A stretch of 64,000 nucleotides of DNA from positions 67,068,652 to 67,132,651 of the forward strand of contig OX465583.1 in NCBI GenBank assembly GCA_950022655.1. The letters run 5' to 3'. Origin of the DNA: Alentia gelatinosa (Eukaryota; Annelida; Polychaeta; Phyllodocida; Polynoidae). The notes under the pieces are model-generated. The model saw nothing but the letters and a program-made list of their open reading frames with translations. It had not been told where the DNA came from and made no database searches. Both the position numbers and the translations under genes were made by a program. Positions 54,516-64,000 of the stretch are shown here, piece after piece (position 1 is the stretch's first letter; every line of letters begins with the position of its first letter).

Positions 54516-56324
54516 CTAGAGAGATATCACACGCACATTAACTGTATCCTAGTATTAACACAGGGTTCGTACATAGACAGCCCAATAAAATTCCACGCTT
54601 TTCCCAGGCTTTTCAAGGCTCTAATAATTTGTTTTCAGGCACATAACAATGTGAATCAATACCATCTTGCTAGTGAATGAAAAGTTATATTTTGTTTTCC
54701 GAAGGGTGCATATCATATGTGGTCACTGATTTTAAAACCATGTCTGATTTGTCACCAAATTTAGTTAAATTTTTCTTCATCTTCCCCACTGCCTGTGGAA
54801 TTTCAGTGGTTTGGGATAGATAGCTTCAAAAAATTGTTTTTGGTCACTATTAAGTATTAAGACAAATAATCAAGACCATGCTACAGTATCAGCAATTTGC
54901 TATACATGGTCAGATAAAGAATTTTTAGAACTATTTGATATAAGTCACTGAAATTTCCTAGGCAGTCAGGTAACGTAGTTCAGGAAAACTAATAATGACT
55001 AGAATTTCATATACTAAAAAACTAAATTTTCGAGGCACTTCCAGGTTTCTCCAGGCTCTCTGTGAAAATTCCAGGCTTTTCCAGACCTGGAAAATCCAAA
55101 AGCATAATTCCAGGCTTTTCCAAGTTTTCCAGGCTCTGTACAAACCCTGTTAACAGTTCCTAGCAATCGGAGAAGCTGCGCTTCCACACAGGAATTACCA
55201 TCCTGTACAGTACCCGACATCGGGATGTCAGGTAAAGCCGAGGTAACTTATCTATGAGCCGAAGCCAATAGATTCATTCAACCACCTAGAGAAAACCTAC
55301 TACTTATATATGGCTCCAAAGGATTCGCTCTCTACAAAGGAACACATGACAAGCCCAATTTGTGACTCACAAACCGCTTTGTCAACAATTGACACTAAGC
55401 AAATTGGCACGATTACGCTGATTTCACTATAGTCGTCACAATCGAACGGTTCCAATGACGTAGCCGATAACAGACATCGAGCTCATTCAAGCGGTAGCTG
55501 CCCTACCATACTGACCTAGCGACGTACTGAACATACTCCATCAAATGAGCTTCACAATAAAGTGACCATATCATTGAACTATTTCCACGCAAGATCCACT
55601 GTCAAACAACAACTGACCTATGATGACAATGGGTCTGAGACAAACTGTTTGTACAACAAATTGTCTCATTCTGCATACATTTGTAGGGGTCGTGGGCATA
55701 GAGTGGTGGTTTGTTCCTTCTACACGAGAGGATCCGGGATGCCGGTCCCGGCTGTGTGGTGATTTGGGTAGACCCGTGCATGGAAGTGCCACAGGTCAAC
55801 CCTTTTTAAGTAACCTGTCTTGTACAAAAAGCCAGGTCTGCAGCAGGTAGACAGGTCACTTGTTGCGTTCCTTCTGTGAGCAAGGAACAAACCAGCACCA
55901 AAAGCTCATAACTCTGACAGATTCAATATCAATTTTGCACAGAAGATTAAGACCATGAATCCCATTCTTCGGCTTAAAAAAATAAACTTGAGCAGGGGCT
56001 TAAATAAGCTGAATCGCAGATTGCACCCATGTGGCACTACATCACTGTGGGTGAGAGGTTTTTCCATCCACGAGGCAAAGACTCTAGTTACGGGGTTGCT
56101 AAACAATGTATTAGTTCAGGATCGGGAAAAGTCTTAATTAAGTCATCTCACAGCTGGATGGCCAAACCCAGTACAATCAAAGTCCACACAAATATAGGAT
56201 ACACACGGCTCACATGATGTTCAAAGTCATGGTCAGTAGTTTAAACAGGGGTGTTAAAGGACAGCACGACTACTTTTCAACCAACAAACATAGGAGTTTG
56301 CAATATCAGTAATTTTAGGAAAAG

Positions 56325-56449
56325 TCCTTACTATGGACGAAACGGTTTGAGGTCAGTCGTCAATTTCATATGGCCTGACGTCATAGGTGGAAGACGGTAT
56401 GAAATCGACAACTGACTTAGAATGAGAAGCGTTTCGTTCAGAGTAAGGA
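56325..56449. repeat. Hairpin element
   Basis: Left 'tccttactatggacgaaacg' ... 'tcagtcgtcaatttcatatg' pairs imperfectly with right 'tatgaaatcgacaactgact' ... 'cgtttcgttcagagtaagga'. The loop is ~25 bp. No coding. Confidence 0.8.
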
Positions 56450-58089
56450 TGTTTGCTTAATGTTGTATACCTTAAATCGATGAAAAAACCATTTCAATGA
56501 CTTATTAATTCACACTCACAGTGGCACAAACATTATTATTACTGCACCCCGAGCAGCGGACAGTATTTCATAGACATTTGCACAAGAGTATATGATATTA
56601 TTATAGGTACTCCTGATGTCAGTATATATCATTCTAGTTTCATCGAAGAAGAAATAGAGTAAACGTGTGACCAATCAAGTATTTTCCAGTTATTTTTTTA
56701 AGAGGGAGGCTTATCTAGGTCAATGATCATTTAGCTGATCTTCTACACCACGAAAAGTGCAAGAGTGTTTACCAGATAAAAAAATTGAAATCTCATATTG
56801 AAGGAGATATATGGCTATCGAATAGAGATTAGAAGTGTCTATAACAAACTACAACTATATTGTCGGTCAAAGACCAACGCTTAAAACAGTTAATGGATGG
56901 TTAAGGCTTTGATGGTAGCGCTTTGTGTCATATTCATGCGAATCAGTCCCTAACAGAAAAAAAGAAGAGATAAAAGTAGCACTCTCTTACCTTGGCCAAG
57001 CAGGACTATTGAGCAATTTTCATAGCAAACATGAGCGATCTTTTAATTTTCTCTTTACATTGTAATCTATTTTTGATTCCTTGTCATATCTTCCAATTGT
57101 GAATAAGGCAAATGTGGGATGCCTTCAAAATTGGTATTTCTTTCGGTTTATTACTCATTAATCCGGGATGTCAGTTGGGGCCAGGAAAAAAAAGATGTTG
57201 AAATATTTATGTGGAATTTACTGTCTTAAAAAATGTGGAAGATACATTATCAGCCTCAGCATAGAGCTGTGTGGGGGTTTGTGGGGTTGTGCATTCACTG
57301 TTCCATCTTGGTGAATGAGGCTCAACCAATATCATCTTTGTTTTACGCCACAGGAAAGGGAATTTCGTTAAAAATTAAAAATTAGATTTTAGATTTCCAT
57401 GGAAAAGTGGAAAGCCCAACTCTGATTACCCGGTACCGGTAACCCTGTCGGTCGTGTTTGCTATGAATAAAAATTCTAAGGCAGGTTACGCCGTTGCAGG
57501 TTTCGGGGGTTATTAAAGAAGATGAGCTCCATGAGCTGCTCTGAGTAAGTTAACGGAGGATTCCACCAGGACGTGCAATATATGCTGGTTATGGCTGCTT
57601 TGTTGACTTGCTAGGTCAGGATGAAACGTGTGAGAATATCTGGTTGAATCGCTGCGGTGGAATAGGTCCCTTTGAGTGGTAATATGAGCTCCACGCGCAT
57701 AGGTTTTATTCTAACTGGATTTAGTAAGATCAAGGAAGATGCAGCCAGATGCTGCAAGGCACTGACCCTGCCAGGCAAAATAAATTGTATCAGTGGAATC
57801 AGCCCTTTGTATGTAAACCTGCCAGGTAAGCAGTGGCTTTTGTAGGAAGCAGACAGAGCCAGGCCACAGATCACTGGTTTACCATAAAGCATAAAGACAG
57901 TGAACCAAACTGCATGGATCTGTTTCTCTCAATTTTCATTCGCTTTCTCTCTCATATGGCCATGTAGCTTCAAGATTTAAAATAAGATTTTACTGGGTTT
58001 ATTACTCCATAGTAAGCATGCTTGATCAAGTCTTATGGATTGGTATCAGCCTCAAAGGGAATCAGAATACACCAGCACCAGGATATAGA

Positions 58090-58203
58090 AGGACCAGTTA
58101 GTAATTCTACGGGAGGCACAGGGACCAGTTAGTAATTCTAAGAGAGGCACAGGGACCAGTCAATAATTCTACAGATTGCACAGGGACGAGTTAGTACTTC
58201 CAC
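58090..58203. repeat. 34-bp tandem repeat, ~4 units
   Basis: Unit 'gggaccagttagtaattcta' + 'cgggaggcaca', four copies with substitutions, just left of the candidate 30-nt microexon. Confidence 0.88.
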
Positions 58204-58253
58204 AGGACACCAGGGGGATGCTCTTGTAAGCAGAATCGGAGACTTCAACTCAC

Positions 58254-58283
58254 CCGGTCACACTCGCCGCTCCCGCCATTCAC
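58254..58283 (-). CDS. AGTPBP1: AGTPBP1 candidate 30-nt microexon
   Basis: CTTCACTAG|GTGAATGG...GACCGG|GTGAGT on the minus strand defines ten codons, VNGGSGECDR, in phase 0 at both ends. The flanking exons (60124 ending after DSE, 54414 starting at DDT) are also phase 0, so inclusion or skipping keeps the frame. The upstream pyrimidine tract is modest. GT/AG borders and frame fit, but a 30-nt match could still be chance. Confidence 0.5.
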
Positions 58284-60123
58284 CTAGTGAAGCAATCAGT
58301 AACCATGGAAACACTGTACACTCCCACGCCCATACCACGACACACCCCTCCGTTATGTTGAAGGTCAAGCATCATATGGTTATTATCTAAATAGGAATCA
58401 TATATTTTCTTTCATTATATCTAAACTTTTCTTTTCGTAATAATCTTCAACTTACCTTTGACAAAAAAAAAGTTAAAATTAATGCCCGATTGTATATACA
58501 TGTGTACAACATCAACAGGAGGAAAATACTAAGAAAGAAATTGATGAGTGTTTGGTCTGTGTACCTGTTCACCATCGAGTTTTGAGTGTGCAGTAATATG
58601 GACGAGGCGATAGCCGAGTGAATATTCAATGCACTCCAAATGAGATGGAGAATGGGGACTAAGACCAAGCACGAATATGTTTCTGATTTTATCTTATCCT
58701 GGAAATACATATCTGTTTATCATCCATTGATTATGAGTTACCATACTCGCAAGCCCGTTGAGAACGAGTTTGTAATGTTGAGCCTATGGACGTTTATACC
58801 AGGCTAAGATAATGCTTGCTGTTGAAGGTTCTGTCGAGTCTGGTCAGTAAAGACTGGAGACTACCTCATAAAAGTCTAACTGGTAAAGTTCACCGACTAA
58901 CTGGTAAAGTTTTCCGACTAACTGGTAAGGTCTGCCGACTAACTGGTCAAGTTTGCCGACTAACTGGTCAAGTCTGCCGACTAACTGGTCAAGTCTGCTG
59001 ACTAACTGGTCAAGTCTGCCGACTAACTGGTCAAGTCTTCTGACTAACTGGTAAGGTCTGCCGACTAACTGGTCAAGTCTGTCAACTAACTGGTCAAGTC
59101 TGCCGACTAACTGGTCAAGTCTGCCAACTAACTGAAGTCTACTGACTAACTTGTAATGTCTGCTGACTAACTGGTAAAGTCTGCTGACTAGCTGGTAAGG
59201 TTCATGGATGCCTTGAGCCTGGGAAGATTTGAGCCCTGGATGCCTTGAGCCTTTCTGTGGATGCCTTGAGCCTACCTTGTTTTAGTGGCCTTGAGCCTAC
59301 CTTGTTTTAGTGTCCTTGAGCATGACAGGAGGCTCAAACAGTAAAAGGCTCAAGGCCTCCAATTCCCAACTGGTAAAGTCTGCCGACTCACTGCTAAAGT
59401 CTACTGGCTAACTAGTAAGGTCTGCCGACTAACTGGTCAAGTCTGCCGACTAATTTGCTGAGTCAAGCCAGTGGAGTATGAACAGACATACTAGTAGCAT
59501 CTGGTGAGACTAGTCTCAGATTATACTCCACTAAGACTAGCCAGTAGTCTCCCAAGGCTATTCTGCAGAGGCACCATTGTGAGCTACTCAGAGCATATCT
59601 GAGTTAGTTCCAATTATCTGCCAGTGGGTGAGATTGTGTTACTATGTGTACCTCAACTATGATACTACTTATCAGGAGGCTTATAGAAGGAGGCTGACAT
59701 GAATTTTTATAAAAATTAGCATTATGAACTATCCAGGACTCTACTGAATCCTTCCTAGTTTATCTACAGAACTTATGATCTCATTCCAAACAGTTTTACT
59801 ACGGTTCCCTTCCTTATAAACATGTATGGAAGACAATCGATGTTATCAGTACATATTTACATACTTTCCATTAGTTATACTATTCTTGTTCAATACTGGA
59901 CATAACATGTATACTGTTATACTTAATGCTATATAGGGCGTGCTCTACCGGGTTCACGACTTTCGACTCTGCCACGAGTGTGCCAAACACGCTCACAGTG
60001 TACAAACCCACCGGCCCAGTCATGCTGGGTACAAATAGCAAACGGGCAGACACTGGCTCATCTTATCCAGAATAATAAAAGATATAAAATTTCTTTTTTT
60101 TTTTAATGACGTCACACACTGAC
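58284..60123 (-). other. AGTPBP1 intron with 21-bp array
   Basis: Apart from the array at 58868-59458 this is unique-looking AT-rich intron. About 58550-58700 is related to about 955-1100. Confidence 0.55.
58868..59458. repeat. 21-bp minisatellite with an inserted 'gatgccttgagcct' array
   Basis: Unit 'gactaactggtcaagtctgc' + 'c' (variants with 'aaagtt', 'aaggtc') repeats about 16 times to about 59200. From about 59205 to 59360 the array is replaced by copies of 'gatgccttgagcct' and 'gccttgagcctaccttgttt' + 'tagt', plus one inverted 'aggctcaa'. From about 59368 to 59458 the 21-bp unit resumes. The plus-strand 61-codon frame over the array is an artefact. Confidence 0.9.
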
Positions 60124-60266
60124 CTCGGAGTCGAGCGTCTTGTGGTTACTTTGGTCGTCATCGCTGCTGACGTCATCGTCGTTGTCAAGGGAACTCTCGT
60201 ACTCGTCGTCACCTGCGTGGGGACGGAAGTGTGAGGGCAGGTTGGTGACGTCACGTCCGCTAACAT
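60124..60266 (-). CDS. AGTPBP1: AGTPBP1 exon: acidic linker (5'-most supported exon)
   Basis: It ends GAC TCC GAG|GTCAGT in phase 0. It encodes (D)VSGRDVTNLPSHFRPHAG and then the acidic DDEYESSLDNDDDVSSDDDQ + SNHKTLDSE. An acidic stretch between the armadillo-like region and the LFPEL motif is typical of CCP1. Two acceptors are possible: TGACGTAG|A at 60266 after a long pyrimidine-rich tract, or CCCCACGCAG|G at 60212. Both give the same frame and both require an upstream exon ending in phase 1. There is no start codon in this frame, so the gene continues upstream. Confidence 0.75.
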
Positions 60267-61890
60267 CTACGTCACACAGCAAGGGATGAGAAGAGGCAAA
60301 GAGAACAGCCAGAGGTTAGTGGGAAGTGGCCTCGCCCGGGGTGGTCAGTGCTTCCACTGGGGTTAGAGAGAAGAACTCGGTGCCACACACATCACGAGGA
60401 GTTACTTTAAAGCCTATGAGACAGCGACACACCGATTGTTCCCGATCACACCTTTGCATGACGGATCCGTTAGGTTCGTCAGAATCGTGTCGCTGTACAC
60501 GCTTCACTGACCCGATTATAATCAGGTCGAGCATTACTAGCATAGGGGTAATGACCGACTCTGCCTGACCTTAATGTTGTGGCCATGTGCATTTAAACAA
60601 CTGTTCCCGATTCTGAGTAGGCCGTTTAAATACCGATGATATGTATCCCCCCATTTAATATACAAGTATTATACAACGATTGGTAGGGGAGACAACGGCA
60701 GTTATACATCTGAAAACAGTTTTCCGATATCTTAAATGGAACAGAAGGTATTAAACTTTGTATATAGTCTACTGAGGCTTATCACCCGGTCTGGGGCCCA
60801 GCCGGGCCAGGCTCCCTGCCACTCTCTTTGATCTCAATCAGTTTGTTTTACAAGGTTATACAGGGAGGAGGTGTGATCGGGAAGAAAATATGAGGGTATT
60901 ATCCAGCGACATTATTGTTCTTAATTATAATCGTGGATTGGTTCGGTGAGAATCTGTGGTCGATGTCGCTGACTTATGGGCTTTAGTTATGAGACTAGGA
61001 GTAACTAGTGGGTCAAACAGGAGATCGTTAATAGTCACAGGACATACGTATCGTAAAAACAGAGCAAGTTAATGATAATATTCCGGTTTATTGTTATTAA
61101 GTATTTGCTCTCAGTAATCCATTAATCGCTAGTGATTCCACTGAGGAAGTTTGTACGAAGGTCAAAGACAACTTCCCCAGAAGCTGAATTAAGTATTATT
61201 TAAGCGATTTGTTTGTGTTTTAATTGAACTGATTGATAAGAATACGAGTCAGATAAACTAGCCATGCATCTATGACTACCGAGATTACTACCAACTAGTT
61301 AGCGAGGCCAAAATAAATAAAGTAAACTCAAACATGGAACTGCTTATCAGTTCCAACTAATTCCCCCTGTTAAACTGTGATAAAAAAGTGATGGCCGAAT
61401 GGACCGACTTTCTCAAAGAGATGTTGAGAAAAATAGCAAGAAAAGCAAAGTAAAATGGCTTAAACAAAAATACAAATATAATAGTGGTGTCCCTGACCTA
61501 AATGCGCATCATGCCAGAAAATGTTACGTTGTTAACTGTCTTTGGTGTTTTTGGCTAAATCCAAGGTGCTATGATATAGGGCACATAGCAATTGTGTTAT
61601 GGGAGCAGCCATCTTTCCCCCGACGTCAAACAAAACACCAGGTGGCGGGTCCAGTTATCAATGGATTTGATCAAAAAACATTATTTTTTGCTTGCCATAA
61701 AGGGGTTTTAGCCTAGTCTCACGATTATCTATAGATTATAACAGCAGAAAATAGTGATTATCACCCGACTACAGTGGCACTATCTTATGATTTCCTGGCG
61801 GATGATGGCGGAACTAGCAATCACTCTGTGCCCTATATATCGTAGTCACCCTTGTGTGTATAGTTCATGACCACAGTTAAAGAGAACATG
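60267..61890 (-). other. Upstream AGTPBP1 intron, no exon recognised
   Basis: No conserved CCP1 block can be read here on the minus strand. The plus-strand 105-codon frame at 61399-61716 has no recognisable domain and no splice context; I do not call it. Confidence 0.5.
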
Positions 61891-62155
61891 TACAGTAAAA
61901 CCCCGCTTAAGGGAACACCCTGCTTAAGGGGGATACCCCGATTAAGGGGACACCCTGATTAAGGGAACACCCTGATTAAGGGAACACCTCGCTTAAGGGG
62001 AAAACCCACTTAAGGGGAAACCCCGCTTAAGGGGACGGTTTTCTCAGAACAGAAATCTTTATTTAGTTTATTTTAACCCCGCTTAAGCGACACCTCGCTT
62101 AAGGGGACACTCTGGTCGGAACGGAGGGTGCACCCTTCAGCGGGATTTTACTGTA
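61891..62155. mobile_element. MITE-like element with TACAGTAAAACCCCGCTT ends, copy 2
   Basis: 265 bp. It begins TACAGTAAAACCCCGCTT and ends AGCGGGATTTTACTGTA, a near-exact inverse including the terminal TA. The interior is a run of ~18-bp units 'ccccgcttaaggggacac', with both strand senses of 'gcttaag' (itself a near-palindrome). The related copy at 7738-8085 is more decayed. Confidence 0.82.
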
Positions 62156-63533
62156 TTTCAACAGCGTTGAGATCTGTTGTCTAACTACTTTTATGACATT
62201 ACCGGACAAGTCACTGATACAGGACACAGAGCGATGTCAGGAAATACACGGCAAAATGATGGCAAATTCCGCTCCAAAAAAAGAAGAAGAGAAATACCCA
62301 CTAAAAATGCACTCCAGTTTCTCCATGCGTCACCAAGCATTACCAAGCATTACCAAGCATTTCCAAGCGCATGCTGAACTGAATGTGACAGACCTAACCA
62401 ACCAGAAGCCGTAACAGAAAGATCCAAGGAAACTTTCCTTTGCTATAAAATGAAAATACCAGCGTCCAGTTCATATATAAACAAGTTACCGTTAGGATTA
62501 ACATGAAGACATTTCTTAACAAAATGTATATTCATAAGATCCAGTGAAGATTGAGTCACTTGAGTATTCCCACACAGCTATAGGGTGACCTTCATTTCGT
62601 TTTCTATTTCACTGTATGTTTTTTTTTCACTGTATGTGGTCAAAAATACTGAGGTTAGATTTGGTCAAAGTTGAACATGATGACTCTGACATGATTAAAA
62701 AAAGCGATTTTTTTAAAGTTGTCATTAACAAGGCAGCATAGACTTGATCTAGAAAAAAAAAAAAAAAAAAAAAAACTTGATCAAGAGGTTTCTATTGCCA
62801 AGTCTGAAATACTGATTACAAAATCGACTGATGTAAGTACCAAGAAATACTGGAACAAGCTGGAACAACAAGATTAATAAAGATTTTTAAAAAAATCAAC
62901 AATGAAACAGAACTTGAGAAACCCTGCATGGAGTAATCAACCAGAACTGATCATCAATGTCAGCTATATCGGCCAAACTGACTAATAAAAACAATATAAA
63001 TGTCTAAGTAAATCTTCAGTCTCCCATCATGAATTGCTTCTTAATACATTTTAATATTTTCAAATTGGGAGGTAATGAAAAAATACAAAAACACGAACCA
63101 TACTTTGTCTGAAATCACTTAAAGGCATATCCTACAATACACAGTGGCGCCACTTGGTGATTTTCTAATATTGAAAATAATCAATTAAAACCAGTTCGTT
63201 TGACTTATTCTAATACCAAATATGTGAATTATGATTATTATCAAGTCTGACCTAACCCAATAGTTGAATTAGGTCAGTTTACATTTGACTGATATATAGG
63301 AAATTTATTGAAAAATGTTGTTTCCTTCAATTCTTTCAAAAAACAAAGACGGTGAGCTATGATTTTAAAATATTGCTATATTCTGTGAAAGTTTGAAGAA
63401 AATGGCATGGGGCTTTACTATGTGAAAAACTACTTTTTAGAATTTGTCTAGATTCTTTTAAAATATTATCCTAATATTGATCTCTAAATCAGAAACTCCC
63501 ATTCTTTTATATTAGTAATGTTACCTATGACAC
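62156..63533. other. AT-rich stretch, no gene recognised
   Basis: Only small features: four near-copies of 'accaagcatt' at 62330-62370 and a poly(A) tract of about 23 at 62753-62775. No exon is seen on either strand. Confidence 0.5.
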
Positions 63534-63694
63534 TTGGGGATCATCATATTCAATTCTCAGGAAACTGGCATAGACCCTCCAGACGTTACTAAACTCCCCA
63601 ATATTGCCCCGGGGATGTAAAGGATCCGCCCCTGACTGTCTGGCCGCATCACGGTCGCCTGTCCCCCGATGAACAACCATTTTCTGATTTCTAA
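63534..63694 (-). CDS. Doubtful exon candidate upstream of AGTPBP1
   Basis: A locally GC-rich block with a good acceptor (CGTTTTTTTCAG|T, minus strand) is open in two frames. One frame reads RNQKMVVHRGTGDRDAARQS and on to FLRIEYDDPQ, which needs a GTGTCA donor; the other reads LEIRKWLFIGGQATVMRPDS and ends at a TGA 24 bases before the block's end. Neither matches a CCP1 segment that I recognise. It could be an AGTPBP1 exon from a diverged region, the last exon of another minus-strand gene, or not coding. Confidence 0.25.
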
Positions 63695-64000
63695 CTGAAA
63701 AAAACGAATATAATTTGAAATGTATATGTAGAAACAACTAAAATTTCCATTTCTGCTACTAATTTTCAATTTGAAGATTTATAACAACTGTTAAACTGCA
63801 ATAATTGTGAGATATGCATCAAGGGTCTTTCACCGTACAACAACGAGAACCAGCTAACACCAGTAGGTTTTTCATTTCAATGTAAATTGTCCAATATGCC
63901 TTCAAACGATCCATAGCCGGGCATTGATTCTTAAGAGGGTAATAAAACAACTTGTGCATTAATACCAAACATGCTACATGGGGTATTTACACTGAAGCTG
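63695..64000. other. Right edge, no feature
   Basis: AT-rich sequence after the candidate exon's acceptor. Nothing is recognised. Confidence 0.5.

Larger units (their letters stand above)
54516..58253 (-). other. AGTPBP1 intron (3.7 kb)
   Basis: About 54565-55150 is a dispersed repeat related to 32520-32745, rich in 'ccaggcttttccag'. A hairpin lies at 56325-56449 and a 34-bp tandem repeat at 58090-58203. The stretches 55150-56320 and 56450-58090 show no exon; frames of 60-93 codons in them are not recognisable. Confidence 0.6.
21363..60266 (-). other. AGTPBP1: AGTPBP1/CCP1 gene span in this window (3' part, 17 exons)
   Basis: The gene encodes cytosolic carboxypeptidase 1, an M14D zinc peptidase that removes glutamates from tubulin tails and from proteins ending in poly-Glu. 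I assembled 17 exons with GT/AG borders. Every junction agrees in phase, and together (after two leading bases) they give 968 codons including the TGA stop. Counted through the junctions, the HPGE His and the DYHGHS His are 97 residues apart, and the catalytic YTME Glu is 87 further on, consistent with the CCP family. The N-terminal armadillo-like region and start codon are not present, so the gene continues beyond 64 kb. The order and spacing argue for CCP1 rather than the shorter CCP5/CCP6 types; in vertebrates CCP4 (AGBL1) is the close paralogue. The introns are loaded with satellites and short transposons. Confidence 0.93.

Noticed and set aside
61399..61716. 105-codon plus-strand ORF
   Set aside because: No recognisable domain, AT-rich intronic setting and no splice or promoter support.

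Overview
This is a window of an animal nuclear genome. It has spliced genes with GT/AG introns, protein-coding exons separated by kilobases, abundant short non-autonomous DNA transposons, tRNA-derived SINE heads, non-LTR retrotransposon debris and many satellites. No bacterial operon, CRISPR array, rRNA gene or intact tRNA gene is visible. The two genes and the repeat style fit an invertebrate bilaterian, perhaps a lophotrochozoan; the phylum is inference only.

Layout. 1-10.9 kb: no gene; minisatellites (42-bp and ~73-bp units), MITE-like elements with TA-flanked inverted ends, and a perfect 51-bp palindrome. 10.95-11.61 kb (minus): first coding exon of a class A peptide GPCR of the GnRH/adipokinetic hormone/corazonin receptor family, cut by an intron after TM4; its later exons are not in the window. 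12-18 kb: transposon graveyard (two non-LTR reverse transcriptase C-terminal relics, nested inverted-repeat elements, a C-rich block). 19-21.36 kb: AT-rich, probably the 3' flank or UTR of the next gene.

21.36-60.27 kb (minus): the 3' part of one large gene, AGTPBP1/CCP1 (cytosolic carboxypeptidase 1, a tubulin deglutamylase). I placed 17 exons by hand. All splice phases agree and give one 967-codon frame ending in TGA at 21363-21365. The exons carry, in order, the acidic linker, the EDL..Y..LFPEL segment, the carboxypeptidase N-domain, the HPGE zinc motif, the EDLNR substrate-binding motif, the third zinc His in DYHGHS, the catalytic Glu in YTME, and an acidic C-terminal tail. The 5' armadillo-like part must lie beyond 64 kb.

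The introns hold the most unusual material. A ~5.4 kb GGGA/GGAC tetranucleotide array that flips strand about 29 times lies between the catalytic-Glu exon and the tail exons. A 13-copy 81-bp minisatellite runs open and in frame into a catalytic-domain exon. Extra copies of one exon's 3' end and splice donor lie near the exon. Several families of hairpin and TIR elements also occur there. The very long ORFs in the tetranucleotide array are compositional artefacts, not genes.
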